Assembly: GCA_024102815.1 (NCBI GenBank) | Contig: JAGFJJ010000046.1 | Location: forward strand, 124,001 to 188,000 | DNA: 64,000 nucleotides | Reading direction: 5' to 3' | From: Phycisphaerae bacterium | Lineage (GTDB): Bacteria; Planctomycetota; Phycisphaerae; UBA1845 | Made by a program: the position numbers and the translations under genes | The notes under the pieces: generated by a model | The model's input: the letters and a program-made list of their open reading frames with translations, nothing else | Told to the model about the DNA's origin: nothing | The model's database searches: none | Part shown: positions 54,432-62,763 of the stretch, piece after piece | Layout: each line of letters starts with the position of its first letter | How positions within the stretch are numbered: position 1 is the first letter of the stretch

Positions 54432-56417
54432 ATGGGAGCCAGTCCAGCAAATGTCGGCACGACGCAAGTCATCGATCCCAAGTACGGCTTGGGGTCAGTA
54501 ACCGACCACGTCGTTGACATCCCCCTACAACCGCAATTCGCCAAGTGGTGGTTAGCGGCGACAGGGATTGCCCTGTCCGTGACATTGATGGGGCTCGTCT
54601 CCGCACTGTGGCTCCTGTACTGGGGACCGGGCGTATGGGGAATCAACATCCCCGTGGCCTGGGGATTTGCGATCCTCAATTTTGTCTGGTGGATCGGCAT
54701 CGGACATGCCGGGACATTGATCTCGGCCATTCTTCTGCTCTTCCGTCAGAGATGGCGCACGAGCATTAATCGCTTTGCTGAGGCGATGACCTTGTTCGCC
54801 GTTATGAACGCCGGCCTGTTTCCCCTCATGCACTTGGGACGATTCTGGAAGTTCTACTACCTGGTACCGTATCCCGACACCATGGGCTTATGGCCCCAAT
54901 GGCGCAGCCCGCTGGTGTGGGATGTCATCGCGGTTCTGACCTACGCGACCGTATCTCTCATCTTCTGGTATGTCGGGTTGATTCCGGATCTGGCGACTCT
55001 GCGCGATACCGCGAAGCGCAAATGGACACGTCGCATTGCAGGCATTTTTGCGCTCGGGTGGCGTGGTGCAGCCAGACACTGGCAGAATCATCAGGTCGCC
55101 TATCTCCTGCTCGCCGGACTCGCCACGCCCCTGGTGATTTCGGTGCACAGTATCGTGTCTCTCGACTTTGCCACCGCCTTCGTGCCGGGCTGGCATACGA
55201 CGATCTTCCCGCCCTATTTCGTCGCGGGTGCTATCTTCTCCGGCTTCTCGATGGTTTTGACGCTCATTATTCCGGCCAGGCCACTCTTCGGGCTGAAGGG
55301 GTTGATCACAACGCGGCATCTGGACGTAATGGCCAAAGTCATGCTCACGTCGGGGCTGATCGTCGGCTATGGATACATCATCGATAACTTCACGTGCTTC
55401 TTCAGCGCTGATCGGTTCGAAATGTACATGGCGCGCGATCGCATGCTCGGCGCCTACGCCCCCGTCTATTGGGCGACATTGACCTGCAACGTGCTCATCC
55501 CTCAACTACTCTGGATTCGCTGGGTCCGTACCCGCGCCATTCCACTGTTCTTGGTTTCGCTGGCAATCAACGTCGGAATGTGGACTGAACGCTACATGAT
55601 TGTCATTCAGCCACTGCATCGCGACTTCATGCCCAGCGCCTGGGGTTGGTTCTCCGCAACTTTCTGGGACTGGTCGCTGTTCATCGGAACACTTGGTCTC
55701 TTCTGCCTGGCCATGCTGCTATTCGTTCGTATTATTCCCATGCTGTCCATGTCAGAACTTCGAGAGCTTTTGCATGGCGTGAAGGGAGCGCGGCCCGACT
55801 CAGAGACGCCAGTGTCGCAGACATTCTCGGCTACATCTTCCCGCAAGAGCGACTCTCTGGATGTCGCGCGACTTTATGGGATCTGCGGCGTCTTCCGGGA
55901 GCCGGAGTCGTTGTTAAAGGCGGTCAAGAGCGCGCGCGCCAAAGGGTATCGTCGTCTGGATACATTCACGCCTTTCCCCGTGGACGACCTTCCTGACGCG
56001 CTGGGATTAAGGCGCAGTCCAGTAGCCTTGCTTGTTTTAGTGGGCGGCCTCTTCGGTGCCATTGGCACTTTCGCGACGGAGGCATACGCAGCCGTATTCG
56101 ATTACCCCTGGAATATCGGCGGACGGCCATACTTCAGTTGGCCGTCCTTCATACCACTGACCTTTGAATTGGGCGTGCTGGGTGGCGCCTTGTTCGGGTT
56201 CGTTGGCATGATTCTGCTCAACGGACTACCCAAACTCTATGATCCCATATTCAACGCAAGAGGATTTGAGCGTGCCTCGCGAGACCGCTTCTTCCTGCTA
56301 GTCCAACAGGACGACCCGCAATTCGATCGCGACCGTGTGGAGCAGGATTTGTCCGCATGGAGTGCGCTCGACATCTTGCCCGTCCCTAAGGACTTCCAAG
56401 GCGAGGATACCGCGTGA
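54432..56417 (+). CDS. actC: Fused alternative complex III subunits C and D
   Basis: A 661-aa membrane protein. Residues 1 to about 450 are ActC, an NrfD-like subunit with about ten transmembrane helices that oxidises quinol (RFWKFYYLVPYPDTMGLWPQW; VLIPQLLWIRW; SLAINVGMWTERYMIVIQPLHRD). After a linker (about 452-475, ARPDSETPVSQTF) the sequence becomes ActD (DUF3341): LYGICGVFREPESLLKAV, GYRRLDTFTPFPVDDL, then two helices and ILLNGLPKLYDPIFN. In most operons actC and actD are separate genes; here they are one continuous frame. The ATG at 54432 with an upstream GAGGACGCGGGG site was chosen over 54378. The stop overlaps actE (GTGA). Confidence 0.92.
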   Translation: MGASPANVGTTQVIDPKYGLGSVTDHVVDIPLQPQFAKWWLAATGIALSVTLMGLVSALWLLYWGPGVWGINIPVAWGFAILNFVWWIGIGHAGTLISAILLLFRQRWRTSINRFAEAMTLFAVMNAGLFPLMHLGRFWKFYYLVPYPDTMGLWPQWRSPLVWDVIAVLTYATVSLIFWYVGLIPDLATLRDTAKRKWTRRIAGIFALGWRGAARHWQNHQVAYLLLAGLATPLVISVHSIVSLDFATAFVPGWHTTIFPPYFVAGAIFSGFSMVLTLIIPARPLFGLKGLITTRHLDVMAKVMLTSGLIVGYGYIIDNFTCFFSADRFEMYMARDRMLGAYAPVYWATLTCNVLIPQLLWIRWVRTRAIPLFLVSLAINVGMWTERYMIVIQPLHRDFMPSAWGWFSATFWDWSLFIGTLGLFCLAMLLFVRIIPMLSMSELRELLHGVKGARPDSETPVSQTFSATSSRKSDSLDVARLYGICGVFREPESLLKAVKSARAKGYRRLDTFTPFPVDDLPDALGLRRSPVALLVLVGGLFGAIGTFATEAYAAVFDYPWNIGGRPYFSWPSFIPLTFELGVLGGALFGFVGMILLNGLPKLYDPIFNARGFERASRDRFFLLVQQDDPQFDRDRVEQDLSAWSALDILPVPKDFQGEDTA

Positions 56418-57025
56418 GTTGCCAAGGCACAATCATAGTCGGTTCCCTTGCGGTGATGCTGGTCAGTGCTGGCTGCGATTACCAGGTTAATATGGCCAAG
56501 CAACCGCGGACAAGGACGCTTCAAGCATGCCCGGTGTTTCCGGACGGCGCATCGGCTCGACCACTCGTCGAAGGCGTCGTGAACACAGAAGGAGAGATGT
56601 TTTCGTTTTCCGTAACTTCGCCCCCGCCACCGCAGCCACCCCTTACCATGGCACTCTTGCAACGCGGACAGCAGGTCTTCAATGTGTCCTGCAAACCATG
56701 TCATGGCGCGGCGGGATACGGCGATGGCATGGTTGTCCAACGCGGCTACCCCCGCCCCCCTTCATACCATACGGCGCGGCTGCGCGACAAACCTGATGAC
56801 TACATCTTTCAAGTGATCACCGACGGGCTCGGGAAAATGCCTCCATATCTAGACCAGGTACCCTCTGCCCCCGATCGATGGGCTGTCGTCGCCTACGTTC
56901 GAGCGCTTCAACTCAGCCAACACGCCCCGGTCGGCATCGTTTCACCGTCAATTCACTTCGACGCACGGCGAGAAGAAGATGTGGCACCTATTGCGCCCCA
57001 AGCGTCAACGGAGGGCGCCCATTGA
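56414..57025 (+). CDS. actE: Alternative complex III subunit E, monoheme cytochrome c lipoprotein
   Basis: A 203-aa periplasmic cytochrome. Translation starts at GTG inside the actCD stop (GTGA). The signal peptide ends in a lipobox (LVSAGC), so the protein is probably lipid-anchored. The single heme site is CKPCH (C93-H97) followed by GAAGYGDGMVVQRGYPRPPSY, a layout shared by ActE proteins. The probable axial methionine is in GLGKMPPY. Its last codons overlap the TTG start of actF. Confidence 0.92.
   Translation: MSCQGTIIVGSLAVMLVSAGCDYQVNMAKQPRTRTLQACPVFPDGASARPLVEGVVNTEGEMFSFSVTSPPPPQPPLTMALLQRGQQVFNVSCKPCHGAAGYGDGMVVQRGYPRPPSYHTARLRDKPDDYIFQVITDGLGKMPPYLDQVPSAPDRWAVVAYVRALQLSQHAPVGIVSPSIHFDARREEDVAPIAPQASTEGAH
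57010..57015 (+). promoter_or_regulatory. Ribosome binding site supporting the TTG start of actF
   Basis: GGAGGG lies 6 nt before the TTG at 57022. With the TTGA stop/start overlap it settles the start of actF within the long open frame that begins at 56878. Confidence 0.7.
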
Positions 57026-58161
57026 ATAACGCAAACGATCACAACTACGCATCGGCCTTGACGCAACGGCTGATGTTCACTGGCATTGCTGGAATGGCGC
57101 TGGCCATCGGGATCGGCCTCGCTCGGCCGAGTGCATTCTATTTTGGATACTTATGCGGCTTCCTGCTCTGGATAGGTGTCCCGCTGGGCGGTGCCGGCCT
57201 CCTGATGATACATCACCTAACCGGCGGTCGGTGGGGTTGGAGCATACGCCAGATGTTGGAAGCCGCGACGGCGTCGCTTCCCCTGATTGTTCTTGCCTTT
57301 ATTCCAATCGCACTTGGCGTACGATTGCTGTATCCTTGGGTCGCACATGGCTTTCCGAACAAGCCGGACTTCGCATTTCGCGCCTGGTACCTGCAGGAAG
57401 GATTTTTCTTTGGGCGTGCGATCGTCTTCATCAGTCTCTGGGTCGTTGGAGGAGTCGTTCTACTATTTCTGACCAGGAGGGCGGCCCAATGTCGTGCTGG
57501 CGGGAGCGGTGCCCTCCAGGCGCTCTCGGCCTTGGGACTTATCCTCTATTTTCTTACCGTTAGCTTTGCCAGCATTGATTGGATACTGACTCTCGAACCG
57601 GCCTTCTATTCGAGCGTTTTTGGCTTGTATGTCATTCTGGGCCAGGCCTTGACGGCCCTGGCCGTGTTTATCGTCCTCGCCCTCACCCTGCCGTGTCCCC
57701 ATGGCGCCGAGCCCCTACCTCCTGCACAGCTTAATGACTTAGGTACGCTCCTTCTGACTTTTGTGGTACTGCATACGTACATGGCCTACTCCCAGTTTTT
57801 CATCATCTGGAACGGCAATCTTCCCGACCACGGCGCCTGGTACGCTCCACGAATGACGGGCTTCTGGGCGTTGGTATCAATCGCCCTGATCGTCCTGCAC
57901 TTTCTGCTGCCATTATTCGCCTTGCTATTTCGGACAGTGAAAAAAAACCCCCGGAGACTGCTGATGATTGCGTGTGTTGTGCTCTTCGCACGCACACTTG
58001 ACTCTGCCTGGATGGTGCTCCCGTCGGCCCACGGATCCTGGCTGGCGATTGTTGAGGCCGTCCTGGCAATGATCGGCGTCGGCGGTATATGGCTATCCGT
58101 CGTGGTGTGGCTTTGGAGCCGTTCGCCCGCTATGGCCACCGCGCGGGAGGTGGCGGAATGA
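57022..58161 (+). CDS. actF: Alternative complex III subunit F (NrfD-like membrane subunit)
   Basis: A 379-aa membrane protein with about ten helices, the second and smaller NrfD-type quinol subunit. Family features include FGYLCGFLLWIGVPLGGAGLLMIHHLTGGRWG near the N-terminus, the conserved FRAWYLQEGFFFGRAIVF, SFASIDWILTLEPAFYSSVFGLY, and TYMAYSQFFIIWNGNLPD. The start is TTG 57022 within a TTGA overlap with actE. The ribosome site is GGAGGG. The stop overlaps the next gene by ATGA. Confidence 0.9.
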   Translation: MNNANDHNYASALTQRLMFTGIAGMALAIGIGLARPSAFYFGYLCGFLLWIGVPLGGAGLLMIHHLTGGRWGWSIRQMLEAATASLPLIVLAFIPIALGVRLLYPWVAHGFPNKPDFAFRAWYLQEGFFFGRAIVFISLWVVGGVVLLFLTRRAAQCRAGGSGALQALSALGLILYFLTVSFASIDWILTLEPAFYSSVFGLYVILGQALTALAVFIVLALTLPCPHGAEPLPPAQLNDLGTLLLTFVVLHTYMAYSQFFIIWNGNLPDHGAWYAPRMTGFWALVSIALIVLHFLLPLFALLFRTVKKNPRRLLMIACVVLFARTLDSAWMVLPSAHGSWLAIVEAVLAMIGVGGIWLSVVVWLWSRSPAMATAREVAE

Positions 58162-58589
58162 CCACCCCGGGGAACGAGCAAGGTACGGTTGCGAAGCATG
58201 CACCAAACACTCCCAATACCCCCGCCATCTGGCTGGCTATTGCGGGCTTTTTCATCGTGCTCGGCCTCGTGAGCGCCGGTGTGCTGCGTGTCCTCGGCAG
58301 ATTCCAGTCCGCCCATCCGGAGGTCCCCCAGCCGATCGTCGTACCGGCGACAGACCGGCCGATATCGCCCTGGGATGACCCTCCGGGCGATTTAGCCCGT
58401 AACTTACGGTTGCAGCAAACCCGGTTGAATAGTTACCGTTGGATCGACAAGAAGCACGGGATCGTGCAAATTCCAATCGACCAGGCCATGCAACTGGCTG
58501 CGAAACGCGGATGGGAGCGCGTTATAACCGAACTCTACGATACTGGCTTCGCTGAAAACAGCGACGGCGGAAGAACTGGATCACGATAA
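58158..58589 (+). CDS. Small anchored protein between the act and cox genes
   Basis: A 143-aa protein with one N-terminal helix (AIWLAIAGFFIVLGLVSAGVL). Its soluble tail has a block LNSYRWIDKKHGIVQIPIDQAMQLAAKRGW, which recurs in small proteins of act/cox operons and is the only recognisable family mark. It may be an assembly or linking subunit joining alternative complex III to the oxidase; that is inference from position. Its start overlaps actF by ATGA and its stop overlaps coxB by TAATG. Confidence 0.75.
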   Translation: MTTPGNEQGTVAKHAPNTPNTPAIWLAIAGFFIVLGLVSAGVLRVLGRFQSAHPEVPQPIVVPATDRPISPWDDPPGDLARNLRLQQTRLNSYRWIDKKHGIVQIPIDQAMQLAAKRGWERVITELYDTGFAENSDGGRTGSR

Positions 58590-59635
58590 TGCGCATCGCA
58601 GGAGTCACAGGCTTTCTTGCTGAAGTGAACACCGATCTTCTGAGCTGGTTTGACTGGATGCTGCCCGAGCGCGCAGCCGAAGGGGCTCGAGAAGTGGATG
58701 CCGTCTTCCTCAGCCTGATCGCTATGGCGCTGTTCTTTGTACTCCTTGTCGGCCTCCTGATTCTCCGGTTCTCCATCAAGTACCGTGCTGGTTCCAGGGC
58801 AGACCGCAGCGGACGCGTCCAAAAAACCTGGCGGTGGGAAGTCACGTGGACGATCATTCCAGGCCTGATCGGGCTGGCCATATTTATCTGGTCCGGGTGG
58901 GTGTTCTTCGACGTGACGCAGCCTCCCCGCAACGCTCGTACGATCTACGTTGTGGGCAAGCAGTGGATGTGGAAGATCCAGCATCCCGACGGACCGGAGG
59001 AGATCAACGAATTGCACCTGGCCCGCGGGCAGCCGGTCAAGCTTCTTCTCCGGTCCCAGGACGTCATACACAGCTTCTATATACCTGCATTTCGCGTGAA
59101 GCAGGACGCCCTTCCAGGACGCTACACGTCGATGTGGTTCACGCCGAATAAGACCGGCGCCTTCCATCTTTTCTGCGCTGAATATTGCGGGACAGAGCAC
59201 TCGCAAATGCGCGGAACTGTATATGTAATGGAGCCTGAGGCTTTTCAACTGTGGCGCAGCAGCGCGTCGCCGAAAGACAAGGCACCCAATATGCCCGGAA
59301 CTCCAGGTGCGCCGCTTGCGATCACCGGACAAGGAACCTTCTTTGATTTCGGCTGCAACGCATGCCATACGCCGTCCGCCCGCGTGATCGCCCCACAACT
59401 GGACGGTCTCTTCGGTCAGCAGATCCGCTTGCGCGATGGCTCGCTTATTACTGCCGACGAACAGTACATTCGCGAGTCCATTCTCGATCCGAACGCAAAG
59501 ATCGCGGCGGGCTACGCCTACCCGTCGCTCATGCCGACCTACAAGGGACAGATCTCCGAAAGCGAGATGCGCGATCTGATCCAATTCATCCAGGACCTCC
59601 GCGATGGCTGGCCGGGAAAAGGAGAAACACCATGA
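58589..59635 (+). CDS. coxB: Cytochrome c oxidase subunit II fused to cytochrome c (caa3 type)
   Basis: A 348-aa subunit that receives electrons and passes them to subunit I. Two N-terminal helices (around 37-61 and 86-108) are followed by the cupredoxin domain with the dinuclear CuA site [12 protein letters not shown] (C196, C200, H204, M207; the other histidine is in DVIHSFYIP). A C-terminal cytochrome c domain carries CNACH (C256-H260) with the axial Met in the PSLMPTYKG segment. The fused heme domain defines caa3-type oxidases. It starts at TAATG and overlaps coxA by ATGA. Confidence 0.94.
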   Translation: MRIAGVTGFLAEVNTDLLSWFDWMLPERAAEGAREVDAVFLSLIAMALFFVLLVGLLILRFSIKYRAGSRADRSGRVQKTWRWEVTWTIIPGLIGLAIFIWSGWVFFDVTQPPRNARTIYVVGKQWMWKIQHPDGPEEINELHLARGQPVKLLLRSQDVIHSFYIPAFRVKQDALPGRYTSMWFTPNKTGAFHLFCAEYCGTEHSQMRGTVYVMEPEAFQLWRSSASPKDKAPNMPGTPGAPLAITGQGTFFDFGCNACHTPSARVIAPQLDGLFGQQIRLRDGSLITADEQYIRESILDPNAKIAAGYAYPSLMPTYKGQISESEMRDLIQFIQDLRDGWPGKGETP

Positions 59636-61266
59636 CGGCCGCTGCGGCAGACCCAATGCAGAGCTTCATTCGTTCCAGATGGGGATGGCGCGATTGGCTC
59701 CTGACCACTGACCACAAGCGCATTGCGCTACTCTACTTGCTCTCGATTACGGGTTTCTTCTTTATTGGTGGTGCGGCCGCATCCCTCGTACGTCTCGAAC
59801 TCCTGACGCCCAAGGCTGATCTCCTCGGCGAAGAGATCTACAATCGCTCCTTCACGCTGCATGGCATCATCATGGTCTGGTTCTTTCTCATTCCGTCCAT
59901 TCCCGCGGTCTTCGGCAATTTCCTCGTTCCGCTCATGATCGGGGCACGCGATCTCGCATTTCCGCGTCTCAACCTGGCGAGTTGGTATATCTTCATCGCG
60001 GGCGGATTGATCGTCCTCTCGGCCATTATCTGGGGCGGCGTTGACACAGGGTGGACCTTCTACACCCCCTACAGCACGACGTACGCGAACAGCGCGGTCG
60101 TGCTCGTTATCGCCGGGATTGTCGTGGCAGGCTTTAGCTCCATTCTCACCGGGCTGAACTTCATCGTCACAATCCATACGATGCGCGCTCCCGGTATGGG
60201 CTGGATGCGGCTTCCTCTCTTTGTGTGGTCGACCTACGCGACAAGCATCATCCTCGTGCTCGCCACGCCGGTACTGGCGATTGTCACGATACTGGTCGCG
60301 ATTGAGCGCATTTGGACCGTTGGAATATTCAACCCCGATCTTGGCGGCGACCCTCTCCTCTTCCAGCATCTCTTCTGGTTTTACTCTCATCCCGCCGTCT
60401 ACATTATGGTGTTGCCGAGTATGGGTGTCGTCAGCGAGATCATTCCATGCTTCGCGCGCAAGCCCATTTTTGGCTACCACTTTATTGCCTTTTCTTCGAT
60501 CGCCATCGCCGTTCTCGGGTTCCTCGTGTGGGGACACCATATGTTCGTGAGCGGACAGAGCATTTACGCTTCTCTCATATTCTCAATATTGTCCTTCCTC
60601 GTGGCCATACCGTCCGCGATCAAGGTCTTTAATTGGACGGCGACGCTCCACAAGGGAACGATCCACTTTCGTACGCCGATGCTCTATGCTCTGGGATTTG
60701 TGGGTCTGTTCGTTCTGGGTGGACTGACTGGACTGCTTCTCGCCGCCACGGCCGTAGACATCCACGTACACGACACCTATTTTATCGTCGCGCATTTTCA
60801 CTATATCATGGTCGGCGGCGCCGTGATGGGCTATCTGGCGGCAGTACATTTCTGGTGGCCCAAGCTTAGCGGTCGACGCTACCACGAAGGACTGGGCATC
60901 TTCAGCGCCATTCTACTCTTCGTTGGCTTTAACCTCACGTTCTTTCCGCAGTTTATTCTCGGCTACGAGGGAATGCCGCGGCGCACAGCCTCATACGCTG
61001 AGGAGTTCCAGTTATTGAATGTGCTCTCGACCGCCGGGGCCTCGATTCTCGGCGTTGGTTATGTACTTCCTCTGATCTATCTCCTATGGACGCTGCGCAA
61101 GGCACCCGACGCAGGGCCAAACCCCTGGGGAGCTACTGGCCTTGAATGGTCGGTCTCGTCTCCGCCTCCCCAGGAAAACTTCGCTGAGACGCCCGTCATT
61201 ACGGGCCCGCCCTACGCATATGACACAATGAGTGATCCCATGAATCAGGAGTATGTGCATGGCTGA
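59632..61266 (+). CDS. coxA: Cytochrome c oxidase subunit I, A2-type heme-copper oxidase
   Basis: The 544-aa catalytic subunit that reduces oxygen to water and pumps protons. Heme and CuB ligands are in [25 protein letters not shown] (H253, with the cross-linked Y257), WGHHMF and [11 protein letters not shown]. The D-channel glutamate of the HPEVY motif is Ala here, preceded by Tyr-Ser (Y251-S252). The YSHPxVY signature marks A2-type oxidases such as those of Rhodothermus and Thermus caa3. The ATG at 59632 has GGAG upstream and overlaps coxB (ATGA), so the upstream extension to 59362 was discarded. Confidence 0.95.
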   Translation: MTAAAADPMQSFIRSRWGWRDWLLTTDHKRIALLYLLSITGFFFIGGAAASLVRLELLTPKADLLGEEIYNRSFTLHGIIMVWFFLIPSIPAVFGNFLVPLMIGARDLAFPRLNLASWYIFIAGGLIVLSAIIWGGVDTGWTFYTPYSTTYANSAVVLVIAGIVVAGFSSILTGLNFIVTIHTMRAPGMGWMRLPLFVWSTYATSIILVLATPVLAIVTILVAIERIWTVGIFNPDLGGDPLLFQHLFWFYSHPAVYIMVLPSMGVVSEIIPCFARKPIFGYHFIAFSSIAIAVLGFLVWGHHMFVSGQSIYASLIFSILSFLVAIPSAIKVFNWTATLHKGTIHFRTPMLYALGFVGLFVLGGLTGLLLAATAVDIHVHDTYFIVAHFHYIMVGGAVMGYLAAVHFWWPKLSGRRYHEGLGIFSAILLFVGFNLTFFPQFILGYEGMPRRTASYAEEFQLLNVLSTAGASILGVGYVLPLIYLLWTLRKAPDAGPNPWGATGLEWSVSSPPPQENFAETPVITGPPYAYDTMSDPMNQEYVHG

Positions 61267-61906
61267 ACGGGGCGTAGCGCGACAATTTGACGATTCCGGC
61301 CAGAAGCACGCCGCGGCTACGCTCGGTATGTGGATCTTCCTCGCCGGCGAGATCCTCTTCTTCGGAGGCATGTTCATCGGCTATACGGTATACCGCATAC
61401 GGTATCCGAACGCCTTTCATGTGGGAAGTGAACATCTCTACTTGTGGATTGCGGTGGCCAATACGGCGATTCTGTTGACCAGCAGCCTGTTTGTTGCTCT
61501 TGCACACCACGCCGCTGGCACGGATGATTCGCACAAATCACAGCGGCTTCTCTCGTGGACCATCGCGTTGGGGCTAGCCTTTCTGGTCCTGAAGGGTTTG
61601 GAGTACTACCTCGATTATCAAGAGAGAATCGTTCCCGTTCTTGCCTTTGACGAAAGCGCGATTGAGGGCGCCGAGGCTTCGAATGTACAGCTCTTCCTCA
61701 TTTTCTACTTCATCATGACTGGGATTCACGCGGTTCACGTAACCGTGGGCGTGGCCGTCTGGACCGTTCTCGTGCTCATGATACGGAGGGCACGCTCGGT
61801 AGTCGGTTACCGGAATATCGTCGAAATGGCTGGGCTCTACTGGCATTTCGTCGATGTTGTCTGGCTGTTCCTGTTGCCGCTACTCTATCTGTTGGGTGCA
61901 AGTTGA
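61259..61906 (+). CDS. coxC: Cytochrome c oxidase subunit III
   Basis: A 215-aa integral membrane subunit with about five helices. Recognisable blocks are [51 protein letters not shown] and [26 protein letters not shown]. An ATG at 61259, 7 nt after AGGAG, is preferred; the ATG at 61253 is too close to that ribosome site. It overlaps coxA by 8 bp and the next gene by TGATG. Confidence 0.93.
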   Translation: MAERGVARQFDDSGQKHAAATLGMWIFLAGEILFFGGMFIGYTVYRIRYPNAFHVGSEHLYLWIAVANTAILLTSSLFVALAHHAAGTDDSHKSQRLLSWTIALGLAFLVLKGLEYYLDYQERIVPVLAFDESAIEGAEASNVQLFLIFYFIMTGIHAVHVTVGVAVWTVLVLMIRRARSVVGYRNIVEMAGLYWHFVDVVWLFLLPLLYLLGAS

Positions 61907-62181
61907 TGCAAACGGGTCCGACACCAGCTAAGTACATTCGCACGGCTGTAGCACTCTTGGCTCTGCTGATTGTGACGGTCGCCATCTCGTACGCGCCGCT
62001 CGGAGTGCTCGGCTTGGTCATTGCGCTGGGAATCGCCGTAGCGAAATCAAGCCTCGTTGGCGCCTACTTCATGCATGTGCGGTACGGCCCGCCGATCGTT
62101 CGCGTCTTCGCCATTGCCGGATTGATCTGGCTGAGCCTTCTGTTCTGGCTCACACTGAATGACTATCTCACCCGCGCGTGA
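61906..62181 (+). CDS. coxD: Cytochrome c oxidase subunit IV-like small membrane protein
   Basis: A 91-aa three-helix protein (TAVALLALLIVTVAISY; LGLVIALGIAVAKSSLVGAYFMHVRYG; VFAIAGLIWLSLLFWLTLNDYL). The AKSSLVGAYFMHV block is typical of prokaryotic subunit IV. It starts at ATG 61906 within the coxC stop (TGATG); the in-frame TTG at 61903 is the alternative. It is the last gene of the respiratory operon. Confidence 0.88.
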   Translation: MQTGPTPAKYIRTAVALLALLIVTVAISYAPLGVLGLVIALGIAVAKSSLVGAYFMHVRYGPPIVRVFAIAGLIWLSLLFWLTLNDYLTRA

Positions 62182-62360
62182 ACGATGAAGGAGCGGAATT
62201 TCCGAAGGAATGGTAGCGTAACTGCGTTGTCACAGCCGGCCGCGCATGCTTGAGCACATCCCACCTACACCCAACGAGCGAGTTCTGACGAGGAATTCAG
62301 GCTTTGTTCACCCGGGCAGTAAACGGCCTTGCTACTCTCAATAAATAAGGAGCGAGGACT

Positions 62361-62735
62361 ATGCAAAGCGACATAGGATCATGCCGGTGGGCTATCCCCG
62401 AAGGCTACATTCCAGCATGGAGCAATGGGCCGAAGCCGGAACTGGAGAGCCACGGCACTGCCTGTATTCTCAACGCTTCCGAGAAGGATGCACGAGTTCA
62501 CATCACCATTTTCTACGCGGACCGCGACCCTGTGGCCGGCTATGAAATCATCGTACCGGCCAGGCGAACAAGGCATGTGCGTTTTAACGAGCTTTGCCAG
62601 CCGGAAGAGATTCCTCGAGGCACGGACTTCGCGTCCGTAATCGAATCGGACGTGCCGATCGTTGTGCAGCATACGCGGCTGGATTCGCGACAACCGGACA
62701 CAGCGCTCTTGAGCACCATGGCGTTTCCATCGTGA
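62361..62735 (+). CDS. Anabaena sensory rhodopsin transducer family protein (ASRT-like)
   Basis: A 124-aa soluble protein that matches the whole length of the ASRT family (PF07100). The near-invariant blocks are CRWAIPEGYIPAWSNGPKPE, HGTACILNASEKDARVHITI, VPARRTRHVRFNEL and TDFASVIESDVPIVVQHTRL. In Anabaena the homologue binds a cytoplasmic face of sensory rhodopsin as a tetramer. Many bacteria carry family members without any rhodopsin, and no rhodopsin gene is in this window, so a small-molecule or regulatory role is possible. AAGGAGCG precedes the ATG by 8 nt. It lies 179 bp after the oxidase operon and 28 bp before the TPP enzyme on the same strand. Confidence 0.92.
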   Translation: MQSDIGSCRWAIPEGYIPAWSNGPKPELESHGTACILNASEKDARVHITIFYADRDPVAGYEIIVPARRTRHVRFNELCQPEEIPRGTDFASVIESDVPIVVQHTRLDSRQPDTALLSTMAFPS

Positions 62736-62763
62736 GGTTGAAGGCATCGTAAGGGGAACATGA

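Noticed and set aside
59362-59631. Upstream extension of the coxA frame inside coxB
   Set aside because: The 90 added residues are a shadow of the coxB cytochrome c domain; the ATG at 59632 has a ribosome site and ATGA coupling.
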